NCBI RefSeq assembly: GCF_018612875.1
Contig: NZ_JAGGRI010000050.1
Location: 1 to 35,556 of the forward strand
From: Lysobacter sp. ISL-50
Lineage (GTDB): Bacteria > Pseudomonadota > Gammaproteobacteria > Xanthomonadales > Xanthomonadaceae
Length of the DNA stretch: 35,556 nucleotides
Reading direction: 5' to 3'
Below are positions 23,251 through 32,096 of this stretch, in pieces. A program made the translations under genes and the position numbers. The stretch's first letter is position 1, and every line of letters begins with the position of its first letter. The notes under the pieces are model-generated. The model ran no database searches. It had not been told where the DNA came from and worked only from the letters and a program-made list of their open reading frames with translations.

Positions 23251-24255
23251 ATGTCTGCAGTCCGCCCGTTGTTGCCAGGCCTTGGCATACCGTTGTTGTG
23301 CGCCGTTTTGCTGCTGCCGGCGCTGGCCGGCTGCGACTCGCCCGAGCAGCAGGCCGCGCGCAAGCGCGAAGCCGCCAGCGTGGCCCAGGCCAGCGAGAAT
23401 TTCTCCCGCGACGAGCAACTGTGGCGCGAACAGCGCCGCGCCGAGCTGACCAGACCCGACGGCTGGACCAGCCTGATCGGCCTGCATCCGATCGATCCGG
23501 GCTCGCATTATTTCGGCAGCGATCCCGACAACGGCATCCGCCTGCTGCTGGGCCCGGAACACATCGGCCTGCTGTCGCTGGACAAGGGCCGCCTGCGTTT
23601 CGTGCCCGAAAGCGGGGTGGCGCTGACCTTGAACGACCAGCCGCTCAAGGGCGCGGTCAGCCTGCTCGCCGACGACTATCCGGCCGGGCCGAGCAAGATC
23701 GGCTTCGACGAAGGCAAGGGCCTGCTGACGGTGATCGAACGCGGCGACAAGTACTACCTGCGCGTGCGCCACGCCGACGCGCCGGCGCGCACCGGCTTCA
23801 AGGGCATCGATTACTGGCCGGCGCAGGAAGACTGGAAAGTCACGGCCAAGTTCATCGCCCATCCGGCCGGCAAGACCCTCGACGTGGCCAACATCATCGG
23901 CAACATCGAAGCCACGCCGAATCCGGGCGCGATCGAGTTCGAGCGCGACGGCCAGACCTACCGCATCGAAGCGCTGGACGAAGGCGACGACGAACTCATG
24001 CTGGTCTTCGCCGACCGCACCAGCGGCCACACCAGCTACAGCGCCGGCCGTTTCCTCGACGTGCCGCGGCCGAATCTGCAGGGCAAGGTCACGGTCGATT
24101 TCAACAAGGCCTACAACCCGCCGTGCGCATTCACCGCGTTCGCGACATGCCCGCTGCCGCCGGAAGGCAATCGCCTGAATCTGGAGATCACCGCGGGCGA
24201 GAAGACGTACAAATCCGACGCGGGCGCGGCCCCGGCCGCGCCGCATGCTTCGTGA
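23251..24255 (+). CDS. DUF1684 lipoprotein
   Basis: A 334-residue lipoprotein. Signal peptide with lipobox ALAG|C (C28), followed by DSPEQQ and a helical stretch. The DUF1684 (PF07920) domain spans about 60-315: DGWTSLIGLHPIDPG near the start, YKRID-type strand YRIEALDEGDDELMLVFAD, GRFLDVP, and the family's C-terminal signature DFNKAYNPPCAFTAFATCPLPPEGNRL. The molecular function of the family is unknown. ATG 23251 has GAGGACG upstream and is 1 bp from the mutL stop, so translation is probably coupled, although the roles look unrelated. It is exported and probably membrane-anchored. It occupies the position where E. coli has miaA. Confidence 0.9.
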   Translation: MSAVRPLLPGLGIPLLCAVLLLPALAGCDSPEQQAARKREAASVAQASENFSRDEQLWREQRRAELTRPDGWTSLIGLHPIDPGSHYFGSDPDNGIRLLLGPEHIGLLSLDKGRLRFVPESGVALTLNDQPLKGAVSLLADDYPAGPSKIGFDEGKGLLTVIERGDKYYLRVRHADAPARTGFKGIDYWPAQEDWKVTAKFIAHPAGKTLDVANIIGNIEATPNPGAIEFERDGQTYRIEALDEGDDELMLVFADRTSGHTSYSAGRFLDVPRPNLQGKVTVDFNKAYNPPCAFTAFATCPLPPEGNRLNLEITAGEKTYKSDAGAAPAAPHAS

Positions 24256-24316
24256 CGACGCGCCGGACCGGCGCGCTCGCGCTCGCACTCACCGTGAATC
24301 AAGGAACTCCCCGCCG

Positions 24317-25381
24317 ATGCGGTTTTTGAAGTTGTTCGCCCTGCCGTTGCTGACCGCGAGCCTGCTCAGCGTGTCGCTGACCTCCGCCACCGCGATCGCC
24401 GGCGGCGAACAGGCCGCGCCCGCCGCCGCGGCCAAGGCGCCGCCGGTGCCGCTGCTGTGGAAGATTTCCGACGCCGACAACGCGGTGTATCTGCTCGGTT
24501 CCTTCCATCTGCTGCGCGCCGACGACTATCCGCTGTCGGCCGATATCGATCAGGCCTTCGCCGCCTCCGACAAGGTGGTGTTCGAAGTCTCGCCGGAGGA
24601 AATGTTCGATCCCACCGTCGGCCAGCGTTTCATGCAGCGCGCGCGCTATCAGGACGGCCGCACCCTCAGCAAGGAGTTGCCCGCGGACCTGCGCGAAAAA
24701 CTCAATCGCGTGCTGGCCAAGAACGGCCGCTCGCTGAGTCAGGTCGATGCGCTGGAGCCGTGGTTCGTCAACCTGTCGCTGGTGCTGGGCGTGTCGCAGT
24801 CGATCGGTTTCAGCCCGCAACTGGGCCTGGACCAGTACCTGATGCGCCAGGCCGCCGAAGCCGGCAAGAGCACCAGCGGCCTGGAGAGCATGGATCATCA
24901 GCTCGATGTCATGGACTCGGGTCCGGTGGACGAACAGATCAAGGGCCTGCGCGAATTCCTCGACAAGCCCGACGAAGTGCCGGGCATGCTCGAAGACATC
25001 CACAAGGCCTGGCGCAACGCCGATCTGGCCGAGCTGGACGAAAAAGCCCGGCGCGAGATGAAGGACAAGACGCCGCAGACCTATCGCATGGTCAACACCG
25101 AGCGCAACGACGCCTGGGTGCCGCAGATCCAGAAACTGCTCGACGATGCGAAGAAGGGCGACACGCTGGTCGTGGTCGGCAGCCTGCATCTGCTCGGCGA
25201 CGACGGTTTGATCGAGCGGCTGCGCGGCAAGGGCTACAAGGTCGAGCGCGTGTGCGCGGCCTGCGCGAGCGGCACGCCCGATCTGGCCGCGCCGGTGGCG
25301 CCGGCACCGGTCGAAGCGACGCAAACAGGCGGAGCGGGCGGTAAGCCGGCGAAGACCGGCTCGGGCAAGCCCGTTCGATAA
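24317..25381 (+). CDS. TraB/GumN family periplasmic protein
   Basis: A 354-residue protein with a Sec signal peptide (about 1-28, ...SLTSATAIAGG). The TraB/GumN domain (PF01963) spans about 45-318: LLWKISDADNAVYLLGSFHLL near the start, a conserved Glu in VVFEVSPEEM, GLESMDHQLDVMDS in the middle, and the second His motif VVVGSLHLLGDDGLIERL followed by GYKVERV. The paired G-S-x-H motifs and Glu are proposed metal-protease-like catalytic residues of this family. An Ala/Pro/Gly tail (about 325-354) follows. The start is ATG 24317 with AAGGAA 10 bp upstream. It probably belongs to the mutL-DUF1684 transcript (61-bp gap). Substrate unknown. Confidence 0.9.
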   Translation: MRFLKLFALPLLTASLLSVSLTSATAIAGGEQAAPAAAAKAPPVPLLWKISDADNAVYLLGSFHLLRADDYPLSADIDQAFAASDKVVFEVSPEEMFDPTVGQRFMQRARYQDGRTLSKELPADLREKLNRVLAKNGRSLSQVDALEPWFVNLSLVLGVSQSIGFSPQLGLDQYLMRQAAEAGKSTSGLESMDHQLDVMDSGPVDEQIKGLREFLDKPDEVPGMLEDIHKAWRNADLAELDEKARREMKDKTPQTYRMVNTERNDAWVPQIQKLLDDAKKGDTLVVVGSLHLLGDDGLIERLRGKGYKVERVCAACASGTPDLAAPVAPAPVEATQTGGAGGKPAKTGSGKPVR

Positions 25382-25458
25382 AAGGCGTCGTAGTCGCGTT
25401 CGCGCGCCGCGGTGCGGCGCTCAGCCCGGATACCGCGAACGCCGGCTCGCGCCGCGGA

Positions 25459-25926
25459 TCAGACCGCGTCGCGCATCGCCGCCGCGCCGACCTGCGCCGC
25501 CGGCACCAGCACGATGCAATCCACCGGACAGGCCGGAACGCACAGCTCGCAACCGGTGCACAACGGCTCGATCACCGTGTGCATGTGCTTGGACGCGCCG
25601 ATGATCGCATCGACCGGACAGGCCTGGATGCATTTGGTGCAGCCGATGCAATCGGCTTCGACGATCAACGCCACCGGCGCCGGCTTGTGCTCGCCGCGGG
25701 CGCGATCGTAGGGACGCGCGGCCACGCCGAGCAGCCGCGCCAGCGCGCGCGCGCCGGCGTCGCCGCCGGGCGGACAGCGATCGATATCGGCCTGACCCTG
25801 CGCCATCGCTTCGGCATACGGCCGGCACCCGGCGTAGCCGCACTGGCCGCATTGCGTCTGCGGCAGGAGTCGGTCCAGGCGTTCGACCAACTCCGGAGTC
25901 AGCGATTCGGCATTCGTGATTGGCAT
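25459..25926 (-). CDS. rnfB: RnfB-like ferredoxin, orphan and without membrane anchor
   Basis: A 155-residue iron-sulfur protein. The N-terminal Fe4S domain has CGQCGYAGC plus C51 (cysteines 26, 29, 34, 51). Two ferredoxin motifs follow: [16 protein letters not shown] (93-103) and [16 protein letters not shown] (123-133). This matches RnfB/RsxB without the N-terminal hydrophobic helix that normally anchors it. No rnfA, C, D, G or E is present here. In many xanthomonads and relatives a solitary rnfB lies next to metG, as here. It probably serves as a soluble electron carrier rather than part of a full Rnf pump. ATG 25926 is the likely start; metG is 70 bp upstream on the same strand, separated by ATTCC/GAATCCC-type degenerate repeats. 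Confidence 0.88.
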   Translation of the reverse strand: MPITNAESLTPELVERLDRLLPQTQCGQCGYAGCRPYAEAMAQGQADIDRCPPGGDAGARALARLLGVAARPYDRARGEHKPAPVALIVEADCIGCTKCIQACPVDAIIGASKHMHTVIEPLCTGCELCVPACPVDCIVLVPAAQVGAAAMRDAV

Positions 25927-25996
25927 AGCGCTCTATCGAAGGAAAACAGCCGCCGCGATATTCCGAATCCCCAATCCCTGATCCCGAATCCCGGCC

Positions 25997-28084
25997 TCAA
26001 CGCACCGGCATGCCAGGCGCCGCGCCGCCATCGGCGTCGAGCAGGAACAAGTCGCCGCCGTCGAAACCGGCCGACAGGATCATGCCTTCGCTCAGGCCGA
26101 AGCGCATCTTGCGCGGGGCGAGGTTGGCGATGAACACCACGCTGCGGCCGACCAGTACTGAAGGCTCGGCGTAGGAACCGCGGATGCCGGAGAAAATCTG
26201 GCGCTTGCCCAGATCGCCGGCGTCGAGTTCGAAGCGCAGCAGCTTGTCCGAGCCCTCGACGAATTCACAGGCCAGCACCTTGCCCACGCGCAGGTCGAGC
26301 TTGGCGAAGTCGTCGATCGCGATGGTCGCGGCGGCGCCGGCTTCGGCTTTCGCGGCCGGCGCGGGTTTGGCCGCCTCGGCTTTGGCGGACGCGGCGGGCT
26401 TGATGGCGGTGTCGGCCGTCGGCGCGGACGGGGCGAGGGATTCCTTGCTGGCTTCGATCATGTTCTCAATCAGTTTCGTGTCGATACGGGTGAACAACGG
26501 CGTGTAGGCGCCGATGGTGTGCGCGATCAGCGGCGCGGCCAGATCGCTCCAATGCGCGACCGGCGCCTGCAGGAAGGCTTCGGCCTGCGCGGCCACGCGC
26601 GGCAGCACCGGCTTGAGCGCGGCGGCGAGTACGCGGAACAGGTTCAGGCCCTGCGTGCACACGGCCTGCAACTGCGCGTCGGCGCCGTCCTGCTTGGCCA
26701 GCACCCACGGCTTGTACTCGTCGATGTACTTGTTGGCTTCGTCCGCCAGCGCCATGGTCAGGCGCAGCGCGGTCGCGGCTTCGTTGCGGTCGTAGGCCTG
26801 CGCGATCGGGATCAGCTGATCGACGAAACGCTGGTACATCGCCGCATCCGGCAAGGCATCGGCCAGACGGCCGTCGAAGCGCTTTTCGATGAAGCCGGCG
26901 CAGCGGCTGGCGAGGTTGACGAACTTGCCGACCACGTCGGCGTTCACCCGCGCGACGAAGTCGGCGAGGTTCAAGTCGATGTCCTCGACGCCGCCGCTGG
27001 TCTTGGTGGCGAAGTAGTAGCGCAGCGCTTCCGGGTCCAGGCCGACGTCGAGATAGGTGCGCGCCTGGATGAAGGTGCCGCGCGATTTCGACATCTTCTC
27101 GCTGTTGACCATCAGATAGCCGTTGACGTGCAGGCGGGTCGGCGCGCGGAAACCGGCGCCGTGCAATACCGCCGGCCAGAACAGGCCGTGGAAGGTGACG
27201 ATGTCCTTGCCGATGAAGTGGTGCAGTTCGGCCCGGCTGTCGCGCGCCAGATACGACCAGAAGTCCAGGCCTTCGCGTTCGCACAGCACCTGGAAGCTGC
27301 TCAGGTAGCCGATCGGCGCGTCGATCCACACGTACAGGTACTTGCCCGGATGACCGGGAATTTCGAAACCGAAGTAGGGCGCATCGCGCGAGATGTCCCA
27401 GGCGCGCAGGCCGCCCTCGGCGTCCAGCCACTCGTGCAGCTTGGCGCGGATGCCGGGCGTGCCGACGTCCTTGGCCAGCCATTCGCGCAGGAACGCCTCG
27501 AAGTGGCCGACCTCGAAGAAGAAATGCTCCGAGTCGCGCAGCTCCGGCGTCGCGCCGCTGACCACCGAGCGCGGTTCCTTGAGCTCGGTCGGCGCGTAGG
27601 TCGCGCCGCAGTTCTCGCAGTTGTCGCCGTACTGGTCGGGCGTGCCGCAGTTCGGGCAGATGCCCTTGACGTAGCGGTCGGGCAGGAACATGCCCTTGAC
27701 CGGGTCGTACAACTGCGCGACCGAACGCCGGCTGACGTGGCCGTTGTTGTCCAGGCGCGCGTAGAAGCCTTCCGTCAGCGTGCGGTTGCCGGCCGAGTGG
27801 GTCGAGTCGTAATGATCGAAATGCACGCCGAAATCGCGGAAGTCGAGCTCATGCCGGACCTTGATGCCGGCGATGTACGCCTCCGGCGTCTTCCCGGCTT
27901 TTTCAGCGCCGAGCATGATCGGCGTGCCGTGGGTGTCGTCGGCGCAGACGTAGTGCACGGTGTTCCCGCTCATCCGCTGCGCGCGCACCCAGATGTCGGC
28001 CTGCATGTAGCCGACCAAATGACCGAGGTGGAGTTCCCCGTTGGCGTAGGGCAGCGCGTTGGAGACGACGATTTCGCGGGACAT
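25997..28084 (-). CDS. metG: Methionyl-tRNA synthetase
   Basis: A 695-residue class I synthetase charging tRNA-Met. Signatures are HLGH at 19-22 and KMSKS at 330-334. The zinc knuckle is C143/C146/C156/C159 (CPNCG...CENCG), the double-CxxC MetG1 type. The anticodon-binding helical domain follows (about 390-550), then an Ala/Lys-rich linker (about 555-590) and a C-terminal EMAP-II-like tRNA-binding domain (about 595-695, DLRVGKVLACEFVEGSDKL) that also dimerises. I start at ATG 28084 (MSREIVVSNALPYANG), where homology begins; upstream in-frame sequence is repeat-derived. rnfB lies downstream. Confidence 0.97.
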   Translation of the reverse strand: MSREIVVSNALPYANGELHLGHLVGYMQADIWVRAQRMSGNTVHYVCADDTHGTPIMLGAEKAGKTPEAYIAGIKVRHELDFRDFGVHFDHYDSTHSAGNRTLTEGFYARLDNNGHVSRRSVAQLYDPVKGMFLPDRYVKGICPNCGTPDQYGDNCENCGATYAPTELKEPRSVVSGATPELRDSEHFFFEVGHFEAFLREWLAKDVGTPGIRAKLHEWLDAEGGLRAWDISRDAPYFGFEIPGHPGKYLYVWIDAPIGYLSSFQVLCEREGLDFWSYLARDSRAELHHFIGKDIVTFHGLFWPAVLHGAGFRAPTRLHVNGYLMVNSEKMSKSRGTFIQARTYLDVGLDPEALRYYFATKTSGGVEDIDLNLADFVARVNADVVGKFVNLASRCAGFIEKRFDGRLADALPDAAMYQRFVDQLIPIAQAYDRNEAATALRLTMALADEANKYIDEYKPWVLAKQDGADAQLQAVCTQGLNLFRVLAAALKPVLPRVAAQAEAFLQAPVAHWSDLAAPLIAHTIGAYTPLFTRIDTKLIENMIEASKESLAPSAPTADTAIKPAASAKAEAAKPAPAAKAEAGAAATIAIDDFAKLDLRVGKVLACEFVEGSDKLLRFELDAGDLGKRQIFSGIRGSYAEPSVLVGRSVVFIANLAPRKMRFGLSEGMILSAGFDGGDLFLLDADGGAAPGMPVR

Positions 28085-28184
28085 AAGCGGGTAGGCCGTG
28101 GTTGGTCGTGAATTATGGCATGGCGGGCCCGAGGGCTCGGCTGGGCCGCGGTGGGTGAGGCTCTTTGCGGGGAGGTCTTCGCTT

Positions 28185-28274
28185 TTTTGTGGGAGGGCCT
28201 TCAGGCCCGACGCTTTTCTTTCAGATGGCCGCGCCGGATCGAAAGGCGTCGGGCCTGAAGGCCCTCCCACAAAA
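28185..28274. repeat. 29-bp inverted repeat (GGGCCTTCAGGCCC family)
   Basis: Arms 28185-28213 (TTTTGTGGGAGGGCCTTCAGG...) and 28246-28274 are perfect reverse complements around a 32-bp spacer that ends GATCGAAAG. Compared with the element at 15839-15939, several arm positions differ, but each change is mirrored in the other arm. It lies upstream of metG, between it and the DUF2147 terminator, filling most of the gene-free 28085-28337. Confidence 0.9.
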
Positions 28275-28337
28275 GGCCGGAGCCGCCGCCAACACGCAAG
28301 ACACCCGGCCAAGGCCGGAAGCGGCTTTCAAAAGCAA

Positions 28338-28362
28338 GAAACCCGGCCAAAGGCCGGGTTTC
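28338..28362 (-). terminator. Terminator after the DUF2147 gene
   Basis: Stem GAAACCCGGCC / GGCCGGGTTTC (11 bp) with an AAA loop, 25 bp beyond the DUF2147 stop in the minus direction. Nearly symmetrical, so it may act both ways. Confidence 0.78.
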
Positions 28363-28387
28363 CGTGAAGCAACGGACCGGCCGGGAC

Positions 28388-28825
28388 TTATTCCTGACGC
28401 ATCCAGGTCTGGGTGCGGCCGAGCAGCGAGAAGCCCATGAAGCCGCGCACGTCGAGCTTCTTGCCGCCGTCGGTGGGGGTGACCTTGACCGAGTAGACCT
28501 TGCCGGTGGCCGGGTCGAGGATCTGGCCGCCGTCCCAGGTGTCGCCGTCCTTGCGCACGCCCCACAGGATGACCATGCCCTTGACCGGCTTGCCCTTGCG
28601 TTCGCCCGAGCACTTGTCGCACAGCGGATTGGGGCCGCGCTCGGATTGCAGGACTTCGTTGACCCGGCCGGCGAGGCTGCCGTCCTTGGCCTCGTAGATT
28701 TCGACGATCGACTTGGGCTTGCCGGTCTTGTCGTCGATGGTGGTCCACGAGCCGACCGGCGTGGCCTGGGCGAACGCCGCCGTCGGCAGCGCCAGCAACA
28801 GTAATGCGAGCAGTTTGGTGCGCAT
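28388..28825 (-). CDS. DUF2147 secreted protein
   Basis: A 145-residue protein with a cleavable signal (MRTKLLALLLLALPTAAFA|QA) and a small beta-rich DUF2147 (PF09917) domain. Features are PVGSWTTIDDKTGKPKSIVEIY, a CDKC pair in NPLCDKCSGERKG, the hallmark GMVILWGVRKDGDTWDGGQILDPATGKVY, and GFMGFSLLGRTQTWMR at the end. The family is periplasmic with no known enzyme function. ATG 28825 has GGGAGGGG six bases upstream, a very strong site. A TATAAA at 28907-28902 is a likely -10. It stands alone with its own terminator. Confidence 0.93.
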   Translation of the reverse strand: MRTKLLALLLLALPTAAFAQATPVGSWTTIDDKTGKPKSIVEIYEAKDGSLAGRVNEVLQSERGPNPLCDKCSGERKGKPVKGMVILWGVRKDGDTWDGGQILDPATGKVYSVKVTPTDGGKKLDVRGFMGFSLLGRTQTWMRQE

Positions 28826-28901
28826 GTATCCCCTCCCAGAGACAGTGAGCGTGGTTTTCGGACCGCATGCTGACCGAAGGCCGGCCATGGCGGTTGCAGT
28901 C

Positions 28902-28925
28902 TTTATACCGCATCCGCCTGGGTAT
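28902..28925 (-). promoter_or_regulatory. Candidate promoter for the DUF2147 gene
   Basis: Minus strand TATAAA (28907-28902), the best AT-rich hexamer in a GC-rich gap, about 75 bp before ATG 28825. TTCCAT sits at about 17 bp upstream as a weak -35. The rest of 28826-29044 holds nothing else I recognise. Confidence 0.4.
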
Positions 28926-29045
28926 GGAAGCGGCGCGCGGCCGGCGTTCAGGCCCCGGGCCAAGCCAACGCCACCGACGCCGCCGCGTGAAGCGCGAATC
29001 GGCATGTCGCGGCGTGTCGGCCGCGGCGAAGCCGGGCCGTAAAAG

Positions 29046-29075
29046 CGACAAGCCCGGCATGAGCCGGGCTTGTCG
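29046..29075 (-). terminator. Terminator of the TonB-dependent receptor gene
   Basis: A 13-bp stem, CGACAAGCCCGGC / GCCGGGCTTGTCG with loop ATGA, followed on the minus strand by CTTTTA. It lies 27 bp past the receptor stop. Confidence 0.88.
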
Positions 29076-29102
29076 TTGCAACGGTGAAGCGATCGCGACC
29101 GA

Positions 29103-32096
29103 TCAGAACTTGTAAGTCGCGCCAGCGTACACGTAACGGCCGAGGTTGTCGTAGTTCGAGTTGGCGGCCGCCTCGCCGAAGTAGTTCAGCGGCGGGTCCT
29201 TGTCGAACACGTTGTCGGCGCCCACGTACAGATCCAGTCCGGTGTTCGGGACCTTATAGCCGACCTGCAGGTTGTGGTAGGTGTACGACGGGTTGCGGAT
29301 CGGATTCACCTGGCCCGGGTTGCTGTTGTAGCTGCCCGGCTCGACGCGCAGGTTGCCGTCGATGTAGCGCATGTCCCAGCTCGCGCGCCACTGGCCGATC
29401 TTGTAGCTGGCGTTGAGGCTGGCGCGCCAGCGCGGATCGCTGACGTAGGTCAGGTATTCCTTGTACTCGTTCGGGAAGTCCTGGAACGCCCATTCGCGCG
29501 AGGAGATCAGGCGCGTGCCGACGAAGCGCAGCGACGCCTGGCCGCCCAGCATCTCGAAGCGGTAGTCGGCTTCGATGTCCACGCCGGCGCGGCGCGAGCG
29601 GGCCAGGTTCTCGTTGAGCGCGGTCCAGTTGTAGATCGAGCCCGCCGGGAAGGTGCGGCCCTGCGGATCGATGTAACCGCCCGCCGGAGCGCGCTTGATC
29701 GCCGCGCAGAAGTCGTTGTTGACGCCGCCGGGCGAATCCACGCAACGCGTGGCCATCTGCTCGGCGGTGACCGCGCCGATGGCGTCCTTCAGGTTGACGC
29801 GCCAGTAGTCCACCGACAGGCCGAAGCCCTGGATGAACTCGGGCTGCCAGACGAAGCCGTACGAGAACGAACGCGCTTCCTCGACGTTGAGGTCGGGGTT
29901 GCCGCCGCTCACGCCGGGGTAGTTGCCGCCGTAGGTGTTCTGGTAGTTGGCCGGCAGGCCCAGCGCGGCGCAGTTGCTCGCGCGCAGCGCCGGATTGGCC
30001 GCGGTGTTGACCGAGTTGGTGCGGCCCGGACGCGTATCGCACGGATCGTTGATGGTCGCGAAGTTCTGCGTCTGCGGGTTGAACAGCTCGCCGATGTTCG
30101 GCGCGCGCACCGCCTGGGCCAGGCTGGCGCGGACGCGGAAGGAATCGTTGACCGCCCAATCCAGACCGACGTTCCAGGTCTTGGTCTCACCGACCGTGCT
30201 GTAGTCGGAGTAACGACCGGCCAGATCCAGGCTCAGGCGCTGCACGCCCGGCAGATCGGCCAACAGCGGGATGGTGGTTTCGGCGAAGATTTCCTTGACG
30301 CTGTATTCGCCCTTGCGGCTGGGAATGGCGTTGAGGAAGGTCAGGCCCTGCGCGGCCAGCGGATCGGTGTTCTCTTCGCTGGTTTCCTTGCGGTATTCCA
30401 CGCCGCCGGCGAAGCCGACGCCGCCGGCCGGCAGCTCGAACAGCGAGCTGTTGGCGACCGAGGCGCTGAACACCTGCTGGGTGATCTTGGTGCGGTTCAC
30501 CGCGTCGTAGTTGAACCAGTCGGCCGCCTGCGGGTTGACCGCGCCGTTGCCGAAGATGCTGAAGGGCACGCAGCCCTGGCGCGACAGGTCGAGGTAACGC
30601 ACGCCGGTGTTCGGGTTGATCGCATTGGGATCGACCGAGACGCGGCAGGCCAGATTGCCGCTGGCGTCGCGCACCACGTCCATGCCGGCCTGCCAGCGGT
30701 CGTTGATGCGGTTGTTGAGGTTCAGGCGGTCGATTTCGGTCTTGCCGTAGACGCCGGACACTTCATAGGTCCAGTTCTCGCTCAGGAAGCCTTCGAAACC
30801 GGCGACGTAACGCTGGGTCTTGCGCTCGACGTTCTCGCCGCGACGGCCGGCATCGACGTTGAAGCGCGAGACCTGCAGCATCTTGGCGCGGTCGGTGAGG
30901 CTGTTGAGGCCGTTGGCGTCCATCAGCGCGGCCAGCTGCGGCGACAGCAGCGCGTTGTCGCGGCGGATGCGCAGCGGCTGGTCGAAGCTCGGCTGAGCCA
31001 GGAAGTCCGACTCGGTCTTGGTGTACTTGCCTTCGAAGAAGAACTTGTGGTTCTCGTTGATGTCGTAGTTCAGCAGCGTGTTGACGCTGTAGCGGTCGAA
31101 GCCCGGCTGCAGGTCGGCGACGCCGTTGAGATCGACGAAGTCGCAGTTCACGCAGGTGTTCGGTCCATCGCGCGGGCCGTCGAAACGGGTCGGGCGGAAG
31201 GTGCCGTCGGGGTTGAACTGGTAGCGCGTGGCGCCGGCGTTGAAGGTGCCGCCGTAGGAAATGCTGGAGTTGCCGCCCGGGCCCATGAACACGCGCTGCG
31301 GGTTTTCCTGCGTCGGCGGCAGCGCCGGGTTGTAGTTCGGGTTCGGCATGCTGACCATGAACTCGCGGCCGATCTTGCGGTCGCCGCGGCCGAAACCGTC
31401 CTGCTTGCTGTACTCGGCCGAGTACACGATGCTGCCCTTGCCGCCGGCGAATTCGTTGCCGCCGGTGAAGCTGGCGAAGGAACGGCTGAAGTCGCCTTCG
31501 CTGGCGTCGCCGGTCTGGGCGCGCAGCTCATAGCCGTCGAACTTCTTCTTCATGATGAAGTTGACCACGCCGGCCACCGCGTCGGCGCCATAGACGGCCG
31601 AGGCGCCGCCGGTGATCACTTCCACGCGTTCGATCAGTTCCACCGGGATGGTGTTGACGTCGACCGAGGTCGAGCCGGACAGACCGCCGACGTGGCGACG
31701 GCCGTTGACCAGCACCAGGGTGCGCGAGACGCCCATGCCGCGCAGGTCGAGCAGGCCCAGGCCGGCGGTGCCGATCGAGCGGGTCGAGTTGCCCAGGGTG
31801 TAGGTCGCCGACAACTGCGGCAGGGTGGTCATCAGGTCGGCGATGGTCACCGCGCCCGTGGAGCGGATTTCCTCCGAGCTGATGCCGATCACCGGCGACG
31901 GGGTGACGAAGCCGATGCGCTTGATGCGCGAGCCGGTCACGGTGACCGCGTCGATGTCGGTGGGCGTGGCGGCGGCGCCGTCGGCCTTGGCGGCTTCTTC
32001 GGCCGCGTAGCCGGCGCCGCTGGCCGAAATCAGGATCGTGGAGACGACCGCTGCCGTCAGCCTGCTGCGTTGCAGGCCGTGGATATGTACTGCCAT
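29103..32096 (-). CDS. TonB-dependent outer-membrane receptor
   Basis: A 997-residue receptor for energised uptake across the outer membrane. It has a signal peptide (about 1-31, ...SASGAGYA), then a TonB-box-like DIDAVTVTGSRIKR. The plug domain (about 50-180) holds DLRGMGVSRTLVLVNGRRHVG and ITGGASAVYGADAVAGVVNF. The 22-strand barrel follows and ends in ...LGRYVYAGATYKF with terminal Phe, the BAM signal. Several Asn/Pro-rich extracellular loops are long (for example 215-300 and 720-770). The substrate cannot be read from sequence: the GSRIKR subgroup in xanthomonads includes many carbohydrate and peptide transporters, and no partner genes or Fur box are evident. ATG 32096 has AGGGGGA upstream. 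A strong terminator follows, so it is monocistronic. Confidence 0.93.
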   Translation of the reverse strand: MAVHIHGLQRSRLTAAVVSTILISASGAGYAAEEAAKADGAAATPTDIDAVTVTGSRIKRIGFVTPSPVIGISSEEIRSTGAVTIADLMTTLPQLSATYTLGNSTRSIGTAGLGLLDLRGMGVSRTLVLVNGRRHVGGLSGSTSVDVNTIPVELIERVEVITGGASAVYGADAVAGVVNFIMKKKFDGYELRAQTGDASEGDFSRSFASFTGGNEFAGGKGSIVYSAEYSKQDGFGRGDRKIGREFMVSMPNPNYNPALPPTQENPQRVFMGPGGNSSISYGGTFNAGATRYQFNPDGTFRPTRFDGPRDGPNTCVNCDFVDLNGVADLQPGFDRYSVNTLLNYDINENHKFFFEGKYTKTESDFLAQPSFDQPLRIRRDNALLSPQLAALMDANGLNSLTDRAKMLQVSRFNVDAGRRGENVERKTQRYVAGFEGFLSENWTYEVSGVYGKTEIDRLNLNNRINDRWQAGMDVVRDASGNLACRVSVDPNAINPNTGVRYLDLSRQGCVPFSIFGNGAVNPQAADWFNYDAVNRTKITQQVFSASVANSSLFELPAGGVGFAGGVEYRKETSEENTDPLAAQGLTFLNAIPSRKGEYSVKEIFAETTIPLLADLPGVQRLSLDLAGRYSDYSTVGETKTWNVGLDWAVNDSFRVRASLAQAVRAPNIGELFNPQTQNFATINDPCDTRPGRTNSVNTAANPALRASNCAALGLPANYQNTYGGNYPGVSGGNPDLNVEEARSFSYGFVWQPEFIQGFGLSVDYWRVNLKDAIGAVTAEQMATRCVDSPGGVNNDFCAAIKRAPAGGYIDPQGRTFPAGSIYNWTALNENLARSRRAGVDIEADYRFEMLGGQASLRFVGTRLISSREWAFQDFPNEYKEYLTYVSDPRWRASLNASYKIGQWRASWDMRYIDGNLRVEPGSYNSNPGQVNPIRNPSYTYHNLQVGYKVPNTGLDLYVGADNVFDKDPPLNYFGEAAANSNYDNLGRYVYAGATYKF

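Noticed and set aside
19914-23363. A minus-strand frame of more than 1,100 codons across amiC and mutL
   Set aside because: It is the antisense shadow of two well-supported genes and even reads through the intergenic repeats. Composition is Arg/Gly/Ala/His-rich without recognisable features.
26519-28111. A 530-codon plus-strand frame opposite metG
   Set aside because: Antisense shadow of metG, with typical R/A/V/G/H-rich composition and no motifs.
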